This document shows positions 51,144 to 60,062 of a stretch of DNA of 64,000 nucleotides, piece after piece; the stretch's first letter is position 1; every line of letters starts with the position of its first letter. The stretch is taken from positions 1-64,000 of the forward strand of contig NZ_JAOQJD010000011.1 in NCBI RefSeq assembly GCF_025566985.1, in the 5' to 3' direction. The notes below the pieces were generated by a model. The model was not told the origin of the DNA, did not search any database, and was given only the letters and a program-made list of their open reading frames with translations. The position numbers and the translations under genes were made by a program. The stretch is from Aedoeadaptatus acetigenes. Lineage in GTDB: Bacteria; Bacillota; Clostridia; Tissierellales; Peptoniphilaceae.

Positions 51144-51587
51144 TTAACGCAGACCCGTGTGGCCGAATCCCCCTTCGCCTCGCTCGGTTTTCGAAAGCGC
51201 ATCCAAGTTGTCTACCTGAATCCAATCCGCCACTTCATAGGCCATAAATACCATCTGCGCGATGCGGTCCCCGTCTTCGATGGTCACCGATTCATCGGAT
51301 AAATTCACGACGAGAATGCCAAGTTCGCCGCGGTAGTCGCTGTCGATGGTTCCGATGCCGTTAATTAAGGTAATGCCTTTTTTCAGAGAAAGGCCGCTTC
51401 TCGCCCTTACCTGGCCCTCGATGCCCTTGGGAATCTCGAAGTAAAGGCCCGTGGGAATCATGGCGCGTTCAAGAGGCTTTAAAGTCTTCGGTGCGTCTAG
51501 ATTGGCGCGCAAGTCCATGCCGCAGGCGCCGTCGGTTTTGTAGGAAGGAAGCGGATGGTGGGATTTGTTTACTACTTTTACCTTCAT
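51144..51587 (-). CDS. dut: Deoxyuridine 5'-triphosphate nucleotidohydrolase
   Basis: Trimeric dUTPase that keeps uracil out of DNA. 147 residues with the five motifs visible: DGACGMDLRA, RARSGLSLKKG, GTIDSDYRGELGI, DGDRIAQMVF and RGEGGFGHTG. AAAGGAG precedes ATG 51587. It lies downstream of the pnp terminator. Confidence 0.97.
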   Translation of the reverse strand: MKVKVVNKSHHPLPSYKTDGACGMDLRANLDAPKTLKPLERAMIPTGLYFEIPKGIEGQVRARSGLSLKKGITLINGIGTIDSDYRGELGILVVNLSDESVTIEDGDRIAQMVFMAYEVADWIQVDNLDALSKTERGEGGFGHTGLR

Positions 51588-51602
51588 AGAATCTCCTTTA
51601 TG

Positions 51603-51625
51603 AAAAAAACCGCCGAAGCGGTTTT
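51603..51625 (-). terminator. Terminator of pnp
   Basis: On the - strand AAAACCGC-TTCG-GCGGTTTT with further T, six bases past the pnp stop. The UUCG tetraloop is very stable. Confidence 0.92.
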
Positions 51626-51630
51626 CTGTG

Positions 51631-53757
51631 CTATTTATTTTCTTTGTTTTCGTTCTTTTTTTCTACGGAGCCTTGTTTCCGTTCCGGTTTCGGCAAAAGT
51701 GCTTTTCTGGAAAGGCCGATCTTTCCCCGATCCAGATTCATGACCTTGACTTTTACCTTATCTCCTTCTTTCAATACGTCGTCCACGTTCGCGATGCGCT
51801 TGTGGTCGATGTTTGAAATGTGGAGCAGCCCTTCGCGGCCCCAAAGGATTTCAACAAAGGCGCCGAAGTCCACGACCTTGGTAACCGTTCCTTCGAAAAT
51901 TTCGCCCACTTCCAATTCGTGTACGATGTCTTCGATAATTTTCTTTGCCACGAGAGCGCCCTCGTCGTTGGCAATGATGGATACGCGTCCGTCGTCTTCG
52001 ATTTCGATTTGTGCGCCGGTTTCTTCCGTAATCTTGTGGATGACCTTGCCGCCGCTACCGATGACTTCGCCGATCTTATCGGGATCGATTTGAAGCCCGG
52101 TAATCTTCGGCGCATAGGGAGAGAGTTCTTCTCTCGGCGCCGCAATGGTGCCTTTCATGTGGGCCAAAAGTTCCATGCGGGCGTCGTTGGCCTGTTTCAG
52201 TGCGCGGGCCAAGATCTCTCTGGATACGCCGTCGATTTTAATGTCCATTTGAAGGGCGGTAATGCCTTCGGAGGTACCCGCCACTTTAAAGTCCATGTCG
52301 CCGTAGTGGTCTTCCAAGCCCTGGATGTCGGTTAAGATGACGGGATCGTCGCCGTTGTCGATAAGACCCATGGCGATGCCTGCCACCGGCGCGTGAATGG
52401 GCACACCGGCGTCCATTAAGGCCAAAGTGGATCCGCAGATACTCGCTTGGGACGAGGAGCCGTTGGATTCCAAAATTTCGTTGACGACGCGAATGTAGTA
52501 GGGGAATTCATCTTGCGAGGGAAGCACGGGAATTAAGGCGCGTTCAGCCAAATTGCCGTGGCCGATTTCGCGACGACCCGGGCTTCTCGGCGGGCGCGTT
52601 TCGCCGACGGAGTAGGACGGGAAGTTGTAGTGGTGGACATAGCGCTTCGTGTATTCGGGATCCAAGCCGTCGATGATTTGGCCTTCCGTTAAAGCCGCCA
52701 GGGTGACGGAAGTGAGGGCCTGGGTTTGACCGCGGGTAAAGAGGGCGCTGCCGTGGACGCGAGGCAAAAGGCCGACTTCCGACGAGAGCGGGCGAATTTC
52801 AGTAAAGCTTCTGCCGTCGCTGCGCTTTCTGTCCACGAGAATCTGTTTTCTGAAGATTTCTTGCGTCAAGCCTTCGAAAATCGTATTGACCTGAACGTCT
52901 CTGTAATCTTCTTTTTCTTCCAAATCGGCGATAAGGGCGTCTTTGATCTTCGTCAGTTCGTGACCCTGTTCCGTTTTATCGGCGATCCAAAGGGCTTCTT
53001 CCACCTTGTCGTAGACCGCATCGTAAATGGTCTTCTTATAGTCTTCGTCGATAACCAGGCGTTCATATTCCATGTTTTCTTTGCCTACTTCATCGACGAT
53101 GCCGTCGATAAAGGCGACCAGCTTTTTGATTTCTTCGTGGGCATTGAAAATGGCGTCCAGTACGTCGCTTTCTTCCAGTAAATCCACTTCCGCTTCCACC
53201 ATCATAATGGCATCGGCGGTGCCGGAGACGGCGAGATTTAAACGAGAGCGCTTTTGATCCTCAACGGAGGGATTCAAGACCATTTCTCCGTCAATGTGGC
53301 CGACGCGCACGGAACCCGTGGGCCCTTGGAAGGGAATGTCCGAGACGGACAGGGCGATAGAGGAGCCGATCATGGCTAAAATATCCGTGGGATAGTTGGG
53401 ATCGTAGCTGAGTACCGTGGCCGTCACTTGAATGCTGTGATGGTAGTCCGAGGGAAACAGAGGGCGAATGGGGCGGTCGATGAGGCGACTGGTTAAAATG
53501 GCATTGGTGCCGGGGCGCCCTTCCCGCTTGTTAAAGCCGCCGGGAATTTTGCCGGAGGAATAATATTTTTCTTCGTAGTCACAGCTTAAGGGAAGAAAGT
53601 CCGCGCCTTCGCGGGCCTTGGTCGATGCCGTAGCCGTTACGAGAACGACGCTTTCCCCTTGTCTCACCCAACAGGCACCGTTAGCTTGTTTGGCGACTTT
53701 TCCGATCTCTACATGCAGAGGCTCGTTATTTAACATCGTCGTATATGTTTTATACAT
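51631..53757 (-). CDS. pnp: Polyribonucleotide nucleotidyltransferase
   Basis: 3'-5' phosphorolytic exoribonuclease. 708 residues: two RNase PH-like domains (GKIPGGFNKREGRPGTNAIL region and SSSQASICGSTLALMDAGVP), KH domain (GEVIGSGGKVIHKI) and S1 domain (FEGTVTKVVDFGAFVEILWG). It follows rpsO, the classical order. Confidence 0.97.
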   Translation of the reverse strand: MYKTYTTMLNNEPLHVEIGKVAKQANGACWVRQGESVVLVTATASTKAREGADFLPLSCDYEEKYYSSGKIPGGFNKREGRPGTNAILTSRLIDRPIRPLFPSDYHHSIQVTATVLSYDPNYPTDILAMIGSSIALSVSDIPFQGPTGSVRVGHIDGEMVLNPSVEDQKRSRLNLAVSGTADAIMMVEAEVDLLEESDVLDAIFNAHEEIKKLVAFIDGIVDEVGKENMEYERLVIDEDYKKTIYDAVYDKVEEALWIADKTEQGHELTKIKDALIADLEEKEDYRDVQVNTIFEGLTQEIFRKQILVDRKRSDGRSFTEIRPLSSEVGLLPRVHGSALFTRGQTQALTSVTLAALTEGQIIDGLDPEYTKRYVHHYNFPSYSVGETRPPRSPGRREIGHGNLAERALIPVLPSQDEFPYYIRVVNEILESNGSSSQASICGSTLALMDAGVPIHAPVAGIAMGLIDNGDDPVILTDIQGLEDHYGDMDFKVAGTSEGITALQMDIKIDGVSREILARALKQANDARMELLAHMKGTIAAPREELSPYAPKITGLQIDPDKIGEVIGSGGKVIHKITEETGAQIEIEDDGRVSIIANDEGALVAKKIIEDIVHELEVGEIFEGTVTKVVDFGAFVEILWGREGLLHISNIDHKRIANVDDVLKEGDKVKVKVMNLDRGKIGLSRKALLPKPERKQGSVEKKNENKENK

Positions 53758-53778
53758 GTCACTCTCTTTTCTCTATAA

Positions 53779-53803
53779 AGAAAGAGCGGTCGCCCGCTCT
53801 TTA
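53779..53803 (-). terminator. Terminator between rpsO and pnp
   Basis: On the - strand AAAGAGCG-GGCGAC-CGCTCTTT followed by CTTT; the T-run is short, so read-through or processing is possible. Confidence 0.7.
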
Positions 53804-53813
53804 AAATCCTGTC

Positions 53814-54080
53814 TTAACCTCTGATTTCCAAACGTTCGATAAGGGATCTGTAACGTTCTACATCCTTGTTCTTTAAATAGCGGAGCAGGTTCCGTCTCTT
53901 ACCGACCATTTTCAAAAGACCTCTACGAGAGTGGTGGTCTTTTTTATGTTCTTTTAAGTGTTCGTTCAGCGTATTAATGGTGTAGGTTAAAATAGCTACT
54001 TGAACTTCCGGAGAACCGGTGTCCCCTTCTTCTCTTTGATACGCTTTGATGATTTCTTGTTTCTTTTCTTTCGATAACAT
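53814..54080 (-). CDS. rpsO: 30S ribosomal protein S15
   Basis: 88 residues with the family core TGSPEVQVAILTYTINTL, HKKDHHSRRGLLKMVGKRR and LLRYLKNKDVERY. Binds the central domain of 16S rRNA. AGGAGGACATT precedes the ATG. Own promoter and a structured leader upstream. Confidence 0.98.
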   Translation of the reverse strand: MLSKEKKQEIIKAYQREEGDTGSPEVQVAILTYTINTLNEHLKEHKKDHHSRRGLLKMVGKRRNLLRYLKNKDVERYRSLIERLEIRG

Positions 54081-54103
54081 AATGTCCTCCTAATTAAAAT
54101 TCG

Positions 54104-54146
54104 GTTTGACTAAGTAAGCGTCGAGGATCGACAAACTGAGCCAAAC
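54104..54146 (-). promoter_or_regulatory. Structured 5' leader of rpsO
   Basis: In mRNA sense, GUUUGGCU (54146-54139) pairs with AGUCAAAC (54111-54104), enclosing a second stem GUCGA-UCC-UCGAC (54132-54120). S15 is known to repress its own synthesis through leader RNA in several bacteria, with different folds in each group. Confidence 0.5.
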
Positions 54147-54161
54147 TAACAATACTCGAGT

Positions 54162-54170
54162 ATTTTACCA
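54162..54170 (-). promoter_or_regulatory. Extended -10 promoter of rpsO
   Basis: TGGTAAAAT on the - strand, about 82 bases before the start. It overlaps the perfect palindrome AATACTCGAGTATT (54151-54164). Confidence 0.45.
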
Positions 54171-54178
54171 TTAATCGG

Positions 54179-55117
54179 CTATTTTGTAAATTCTTCCCGG
54201 GAAATTCGCTCGCGAATATCGGACAAATCCTTGTCCATGCGCGCCTTCAATGCCTCCACGCCGTCGAAGGCTTCTTCCGGCCGAATGAATTCCAAGAGAG
54301 CCACGTCGATAATTTTTCCGTAGAGGCTGTCCCCTTCGTAATCGTAGAGATAGGTTTCCACCTTGATCCCCTGTTCATCAAAGGTCGGGTTGGTGCCGAT
54401 GTTTGTGGCGCCGTAGTAATATATCTCGTCTACGGTTACGCCGGTAAGGTAGACGCCGTATTTCGGCACGACGTAATTGGCGTTATATAGAATATTTGCC
54501 GTGGGAATGCCGATGGTACGGCCCAGTTGCTTGCCGGGAACCACCTTGCCTCGAATGGTAAATGGCCGCGTTAAAAGGACTCGGGCAAGCTTTACGTCCC
54601 CTTCTTTTACCGCAGAACGAATGCGCGTGCTGGAAATGGCTTCATCCTCGTAAGTGACGGCTTTTTTTACGGAGAGGGCGATGTCATTCGCCTTGCAAAG
54701 CTCATCCAAGGTAGTTACATCTCCGGAGGCCTTAAAACCGAAGCGATAATCGTAGCCGACGACGACGCCTTTGGCCTTTAAGTGGCCGACTAAAAAATCC
54801 GTAACGAAAGCTTCCGGGCTCATGCGCATAATCCGCTTGGTAAATTCGATTTCGTAAATTATATCGATGCCCATTTCACGAAGAATGTCGTGTTTTTGAG
54901 AACGCGAGGTTAAAAGTTCCTGAGAAATGCCGTCGGTCGTGTTTTTCGTGTGGGTCTTAAACATAAGAACGGAAGATCGGCAATTTAATTTCTTTGCCAT
55001 CTCTACTACTTCTTCGATCAAAGCTTTGTGACCGCTGTGTAAACCGTCGAAATTTCCTAAAGCGATGGTCGCCTCTTGGGAAATTTCCGAGTCTAAATCG
55101 ACTTGTATAACCTCCAT
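54179..55117 (-). CDS. ribF: Bifunctional riboflavin kinase/FMN adenylyltransferase
   Basis: Makes FMN and FAD. 312 residues: N-terminal nucleotidyltransferase with ALGNFDGLHSGHKAL and EDEAISSTRIRSAVKEGDV; C-terminal kinase with GKVVPGKQLGRTIGIPTANI. ATG 55117 after TTTGAGGTG is chosen over a GTG two codons earlier that forms part of that site. Last gene of the rimP-ribF run. Confidence 0.95.
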   Translation of the reverse strand: MEVIQVDLDSEISQEATIALGNFDGLHSGHKALIEEVVEMAKKLNCRSSVLMFKTHTKNTTDGISQELLTSRSQKHDILREMGIDIIYEIEFTKRIMRMSPEAFVTDFLVGHLKAKGVVVGYDYRFGFKASGDVTTLDELCKANDIALSVKKAVTYEDEAISSTRIRSAVKEGDVKLARVLLTRPFTIRGKVVPGKQLGRTIGIPTANILYNANYVVPKYGVYLTGVTVDEIYYYGATNIGTNPTFDEQGIKVETYLYDYEGDSLYGKIIDVALLEFIRPEEAFDGVEALKARMDKDLSDIRERISREEFTK

Positions 55118-55124
55118 AAACACC

Positions 55125-56000
55125 TCAAACTAATACTTTTTTCATGCAAACATTCGTCGTGCCATCTTCTTCCTTCACGATGCCCAGGCCCACAAAGACA
55201 TCCCCTGCGTAAATCCGATAGATGGGGGCCTTTTCCACGGGAAAGGAAATTCGCGTGGACATGCCGTTGGTCATGGGCTTTAATCGCTTTGCGGGCAAAT
55301 GAATCGGCGGAAGATGGTCGAGAAGCCGGTCCATGGGAAGCAATAGGCTTTTTCGCGCATCGAGGGGCATGGCCTCCAATGCCTCGATGGTGTAGGAACC
55401 GTCGACGGTGGTGTTTCCCACAGACACGCGGCGAAGATCCGACATGGTGAGGAAGCAGCCGGCCGCCACGCCGATGTCGTCTAAAAGTGTGCGGATATAG
55501 GTACCGGAAGACACTTCCGCCAAAAGGCTGATCTCTGTGTCGCCGCGTTCTAAACAGGCAAGCTTCGTCACGGTAATGGGCCGTTTCTTTCGCGGAACGC
55601 AGATGCCCATGCGGGCGTAGTCGTAGAGCTTTTTGCCCTTGTATTTCAGCGCCGAGTGCATGGGCGGCAATTGAAGCTGCTCCCCCGTAAATGTCCGGAG
55701 AATATCGTCGAGATTGTCGGGAATCGGCACATCGCTTCGGGCATAGACCACGCCCGTCGTGTCTCCCGTGTCCGTGCGAATGCCTCTTACCGCTCGGGCC
55801 AAATAGGCTTTTTTATCGTCGGAGATGTACTCCGCCACCTTTGTGGCCTTGCCGATGCAGATAGGCAGAAGGCCCGTGGCCATGGGATCCAGTGTGCCCG
55901 TGTGGCCCACTTGCTTCGTTTCGTACAGACGGCGCATTTTCTGTACTACGTCGTGAGAAGTCCAACCTGCAGGCTTATCCACTAATAAAATACCGTTCAT
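55125..56000 (-). CDS. truB: tRNA pseudouridine(55) synthase
   Basis: Makes the T-loop pseudouridine in all elongator tRNAs. 291 residues: GILLVDKPAGWTSHDVV, catalytic Asp in HTGTLDPMATGLLPI, and SGTYIRTLLDDIG. Overlaps nrnA by four bases. Confidence 0.96.
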   Translation of the reverse strand: MNGILLVDKPAGWTSHDVVQKMRRLYETKQVGHTGTLDPMATGLLPICIGKATKVAEYISDDKKAYLARAVRGIRTDTGDTTGVVYARSDVPIPDNLDDILRTFTGEQLQLPPMHSALKYKGKKLYDYARMGICVPRKKRPITVTKLACLERGDTEISLLAEVSSGTYIRTLLDDIGVAAGCFLTMSDLRRVSVGNTTVDGSYTIEALEAMPLDARKSLLLPMDRLLDHLPPIHLPAKRLKPMTNGMSTRISFPVEKAPIYRIYAGDVFVGLGIVKEEDGTTNVCMKKVLV

Positions 56001-56983
56001 CGATCCCTGTTTTCTATCTTTTCCCGCACCAAGGCTTCCACCTTGGCCAGGACATTTTCGAGACTGTCCCCTTGGGACGCGCCGGCTGCGCGGATGTGGC
56101 CGCCGCCGCCGAAGACGGAAGCAAATTCCGTGCAGTCCAAATAGCTTTTCGAGCGGAAGGACAGCTTCACTTCGTCGGCCTTTTCTTTCAGGAAAATCGC
56201 CATTTCCACGCCGTCGATGTTCCGCGCCTTTTCTACGATGCCTTCAGTTGCATCCTTCGCAGCGCCGGTGCGTTCCATGTCCTCTAAGTGGCATATGGCG
56301 AGGGATACTTTTCCGTCGGCCATAAACTTCAGATCGGACAAGACGCGGGCGTGGAGGGCCAGCTTTTCTTTCGACATGGACTGATACACGGATCGAACCA
56401 CGACATTGTGATCGCAGTCGGCGTCATAAAGGGCGGCGATCATGCGGTGGGTGTCTCCCGTCACGCTGTCGTATTGAAAGCTCCCCGTGTCCGTGGAGAT
56501 CGCCGTGTAAAGCCCCGTGGCCATGGCAGGCGTGAGCTCAATGTCCATGGCTTCAAACACCTGAAAGAGCACTTCGCCCGTAGAGGTCGCCTTCGGCAAG
56601 ACGCAGTTTAAATCGGCATAAGCATCGTTGCTCATGTGGTGATCGATGTTCACCGTATAGGCGGCCTTTTCAAAGAGCGCCTCGCCTTTGGTGCCGAAAC
56701 GATGGACGTCCGACGAATCCAAGGCGATTAACAGAGGCAGGGGCTCATGGATCGAGTCGATGTCAACCCGCTCTTTTGTGGAGGGCAAAAAGGCAAAGTC
56801 TGCCGGCACGTCGTCATTTGAGACGTAGATCACCTTTTTACCCATGCCTTTTAAACAGCCCCACATAGCTTCCAAGCTTCCGAGATTGTCGCCGTCGGGA
56901 CTCTTGTGGGAAATTATCCCCACAACCTCCGCGTCCTCAATTCTTTTCTTTAATTGCTCGGCGAATGCCTTGATATCACTCAC
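55997..56983 (-). CDS. nrnA: DHH-family oligoribonuclease/pAp phosphatase
   Basis: 328 residues. DHH domain with ISHKSPDGDNLGS, LLIALDSSDVHRF, NIDHHMSNDAYAD and TDTGSFQYDS; DHHA1 domain ending FGGGGHIRAAG. NrnA degrades nanoRNA and dephosphorylates pAp. Its position between rbfA and truB is typical of Bacillota. Confidence 0.94.
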   Translation of the reverse strand: MSDIKAFAEQLKKRIEDAEVVGIISHKSPDGDNLGSLEAMWGCLKGMGKKVIYVSNDDVPADFAFLPSTKERVDIDSIHEPLPLLIALDSSDVHRFGTKGEALFEKAAYTVNIDHHMSNDAYADLNCVLPKATSTGEVLFQVFEAMDIELTPAMATGLYTAISTDTGSFQYDSVTGDTHRMIAALYDADCDHNVVVRSVYQSMSKEKLALHARVLSDLKFMADGKVSLAICHLEDMERTGAAKDATEGIVEKARNIDGVEMAIFLKEKADEVKLSFRSKSYLDCTEFASVFGGGGHIRAAGASQGDSLENVLAKVEALVREKIENRDR

Positions 56984-57338
56984 CGCGATGCTCCGATTCC
57001 ATCACCTTATTGATGGTCTCTTCCAAGGCCATGCCCTTTTCGATGCTTTCGTCCAGCTCCAGAATCAGCTCCGGCATGGCTCTTAATTTTAAGCGACTTC
57101 CCAGCTCTTTTTTCATAAAGCCTTTGGCGCTTTCAAGGCCTTCCATGGCATCTTTTTTTGCCTCGTCGTCGCCGAAAATGGAAATCCCTACGGTGGCGTA
57201 AGAGAGATCCCGCGTGACGGAGACGAAGGAGACGCTGGTTAAGGGAGGGATCCGAGGATCTTTCAATTTGTTTTGAATGATGTCGGAGAGTTCCCTCTTC
57301 ACTTCTTCTGAAATACGGTGAACTCGTTTATCCTTCAT
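56976..57338 (-). CDS. rbfA: 30S ribosome-binding factor A
   Basis: 120-residue KH-like protein that helps mature 16S rRNA. Motifs RISEEVKRELSDIIQ, LSYATVGISIFGD and ELGSRLKLRAMPEL match. Begins one base after infB stops. Confidence 0.95.
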   Translation of the reverse strand: MKDKRVHRISEEVKRELSDIIQNKLKDPRIPPLTSVSFVSVTRDLSYATVGISIFGDDEAKKDAMEGLESAKGFMKKELGSRLKLRAMPELILELDESIEKGMALEETINKVMESEHRGE

Positions 57339-57339
57339 G

Positions 57340-59754
57340 TTAAATTTCCTTCTTAATTTCTTTTTCGATATAGCATTCCAGCAAGTCGTTGACTTGAATG
57401 TCGTTGAAGTTTTCCACCATGAGGCCGCCTTCGTACCCTTGAGCGATTTCCTTGGCGTCGTCTTGGAAGCGCTTCAACGAAGAGATGGGGCCTTCGTGAA
57501 TAATCACGTCGTCGCGCAGGACTTTAACGAATGCTTTTCGTGCAATTTTTCCCTTGAGAACGTAAATACCGGCGACGATGTCGTTGGAGGGAAGCTTGAA
57601 GGTTTCGCGAACCTCGCAGCGCCCCAGAACTTCTTCGGTGATTTCCGGTGTCAACATACCGCTAATGGCATTTTTCACGTCGTTTAGGATGTCGTAAATG
57701 ACGCGATAAGTGCGCACATCCACTTCTTCTTGTTTAGCCAACTCGATGGCGTTAATGTTCGGGCGTACATTAAAACCGATGACCAAAGCATTGGACGCGG
57801 AGGCCAGGTTAATGTCGCTTTCATTGATTCCGCCGGTGCCGGAGTGAATGATGTTTACTTGCACTTCATCCACATCTTCGTTGTCGTTTAATTTCAAGAG
57901 GGATTGGTTCAGCGCTTCTACCGTCCCCTTGACGTCGGCCTTGACGACCAGGTTCAGATCCTTGAGCTCGCCTTCTTTGATCTTGTCGAAGAGATTGTTC
58001 AGGGATACCTTGTTCTTGGAGGCCAGCTTTTCTTCCCGTTCGTGGGCGATGTTTCTCGCGGCAATTTCTCTCGCGGTCTTTTCATCTTGAACGGCATAGA
58101 CCGTATCCCCTGCGTTGGGAACGCCGTCGAGCCCCAGAACCACAACCGGAGTGGCCGGACCGGCCGTCTTCAAGCGCTTCTTCTTGTCATCGGTCATGGC
58201 CCGAATGTGGCCGTAGCAGGTACCGCTGACGATATAGCTGTCGCTGGTTAAGGTGCCCTTTTGCACGAGAATGGTAGCCATGGGGCCCTTGCCCTTGTCG
58301 AGACGGGCTTCCACAATGGTGCCGATGGCCAGGCGATCGGGATTGGCCTTCAGTTCCAATACTTCTGCTACGAGAAGCACCATGTCGAGAAGCTCGGGAA
58401 TCCCTTCCTTCGTCTTTGCAGAGACTTCGACCATAATGGTGTCGCCACCCCAATCTTCGCAAACCAGGCCTTCTTCAGTTAATTCCTGGCGCACGCGATC
58501 GGGATTCGCGCCTTCTCTGTCGATTTTATTAATGGCGACGATAATGGGCACGTCGGCTGCCTTGGCGTGGTGAATCGCCTCTCTCGTTTGCGGCATGACG
58601 CCGTCATCGGCTGCGACGACGAGGATGGCGATGTCCGTAATGGACGCCCCTCTGGAGCGCATGGCCGTAAAGGCTTCGTGACCCGGCGTATCCAAAAACG
58701 TAATCAGTTTGCCGTTGGCCGAAACTTGGTAGGCGCCGATGTGTTGGGTAATGCCGCCGGCTTCCGATGCGGTGACGTGGCTCTTTTTAATGACGTCCAA
58801 AATCGAGGTTTTGCCGTGGTCGACGTGGCCCATAACCGTAACGACCGGCGGTCGTTCCACCAAACTGTCTTCGGGATCTTCCTGATCTAAATTGTAGATC
58901 TCTTCGATATTCGAATCCGATTCGGAAATAAATTCGATCTCGATAGAAAGTTCGTCGGCTAAAATTTCAATGACATCCCGATCGATGGATTCGTTTTGTG
59001 TCGCCATAACACCTAATCCGATTAATTTTGTTATAACTTGTGCCAAGCTGATGCCGACTGTGTCGGCAAATTCCTTCACCGTTAAGGGTGCCTTGATCTT
59101 AATAGCCCCGTCCCCCTTTACATCTTCCTTCGCCATACGTTCTTTACGCTTTTGGCTTCTGGACTTTTTCTTCGGCGCCTTGGGTTTTTCAAAATCTTGA
59201 ACCCGTTGGCCGCCCTCTTCCCTGTTGCGCGCTTTTTTCGCTTCTTTTTGTTTTTTCTTCTTGTTCTTCTTTTTATCGGAATGCTTGCCGCCCGTGCCGT
59301 CTGAAAATTGCTTTTCTTCGTGAACATTCACGTCCTCTGCGCTCTTTTCAGGCTCTTTGCGTAAAGGCGTAGGCGCTTCTTTGGCCGCAGCCGGTTCCGC
59401 TTGTTTGCGGGGTTTTTGCGGCTCTTTTTTTTCTTCGGATTTCTTCGGCATCTTCTCTTCTTTTTTCGGCTTCGACTCCTTGGTCTCAGGCGCAGGTTTT
59501 TTCACAGGTGCCGCTTCCTGTTTTTTCTCTTTCTTCGCCTTGGTTTCGGTATCTTTCTTTTCCGGTTCGTTTTCGCCCGTACTCTGGGCGCTTTGCGCCT
59601 TTCGGATATAATTCAAAAGATCCTTTTGCTGCTCTTCAGTTAAAGTACTCATGTGACTTTTCACGGTAATATCCGCCCGGGCCAGAATTTCCATTAAATC
59701 CTTGCTGGCCATGCCGTATTCCTTGGCTACCGTATACACTCGTTTGTTCGACAT
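57340..59754 (-). CDS. infB: Translation initiation factor IF-2
   Basis: 804 residues: short N-terminal IF2N-like helix bundle (AKEYGMASKDLMEILARAD), a long lysine/glutamate-rich linker to about 215, a second IF2N domain, then GTPase G1 GHVDHGKT (309-316), DTPGHEAF and NKIDREG, followed by domains II, III and C2. It delivers initiator tRNA to the 30S subunit. Confidence 0.97.
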   Translation of the reverse strand: MSNKRVYTVAKEYGMASKDLMEILARADITVKSHMSTLTEEQQKDLLNYIRKAQSAQSTGENEPEKKDTETKAKKEKKQEAAPVKKPAPETKESKPKKEEKMPKKSEEKKEPQKPRKQAEPAAAKEAPTPLRKEPEKSAEDVNVHEEKQFSDGTGGKHSDKKKNKKKKQKEAKKARNREEGGQRVQDFEKPKAPKKKSRSQKRKERMAKEDVKGDGAIKIKAPLTVKEFADTVGISLAQVITKLIGLGVMATQNESIDRDVIEILADELSIEIEFISESDSNIEEIYNLDQEDPEDSLVERPPVVTVMGHVDHGKTSILDVIKKSHVTASEAGGITQHIGAYQVSANGKLITFLDTPGHEAFTAMRSRGASITDIAILVVAADDGVMPQTREAIHHAKAADVPIIVAINKIDREGANPDRVRQELTEEGLVCEDWGGDTIMVEVSAKTKEGIPELLDMVLLVAEVLELKANPDRLAIGTIVEARLDKGKGPMATILVQKGTLTSDSYIVSGTCYGHIRAMTDDKKKRLKTAGPATPVVVLGLDGVPNAGDTVYAVQDEKTAREIAARNIAHEREEKLASKNKVSLNNLFDKIKEGELKDLNLVVKADVKGTVEALNQSLLKLNDNEDVDEVQVNIIHSGTGGINESDINLASASNALVIGFNVRPNINAIELAKQEEVDVRTYRVIYDILNDVKNAISGMLTPEITEEVLGRCEVRETFKLPSNDIVAGIYVLKGKIARKAFVKVLRDDVIIHEGPISSLKRFQDDAKEIAQGYEGGLMVENFNDIQVNDLLECYIEKEIKKEI

Positions 59755-59780
59755 GAGAACACCTCCTTAATATAAGGGGT

Positions 59781-60050
59781 TTATAGATCTGAAAGTGATT
59801 TGCGCAGCGATTCAATGGCCTCTTCGGACAAATCTTTGCCCAATGCCTTATAGATGGCCTTCGATTTAATCGCCTTATTTAAACACTTTATATCTTTACA
59901 AACATAAGCACCTCTGCCGTTTGCTTTTCCCGTTTCATCTATAAAAACCTCTTGTTCTTTATTTTTTACGATTCGTGTGAGCTCTTTTTTCGGTTTCGAT
60001 TCTGAACACCCGACGCATTTGCGCAAGGGCACTTTTTTTGGCTTGTTCAT
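59781..60050 (-). CDS. ylxR: YlxR/RnpM family RNA-binding protein
   Basis: 89 residues with PLRKCVGCSESKPKKELTRI and NGRGAYVCKDIKC. YlxR binds RNA and has been linked to RNase P modulation. The L7Ae-like ylxQ gene that normally follows it in Bacillota is absent: only 26 bases separate ylxR from infB. Confidence 0.93.
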   Translation of the reverse strand: MNKPKKVPLRKCVGCSESKPKKELTRIVKNKEQEVFIDETGKANGRGAYVCKDIKCLNKAIKSKAIYKALGKDLSEEAIESLRKSLSDL

Positions 60051-60062
60051 GGATGAATCCTC

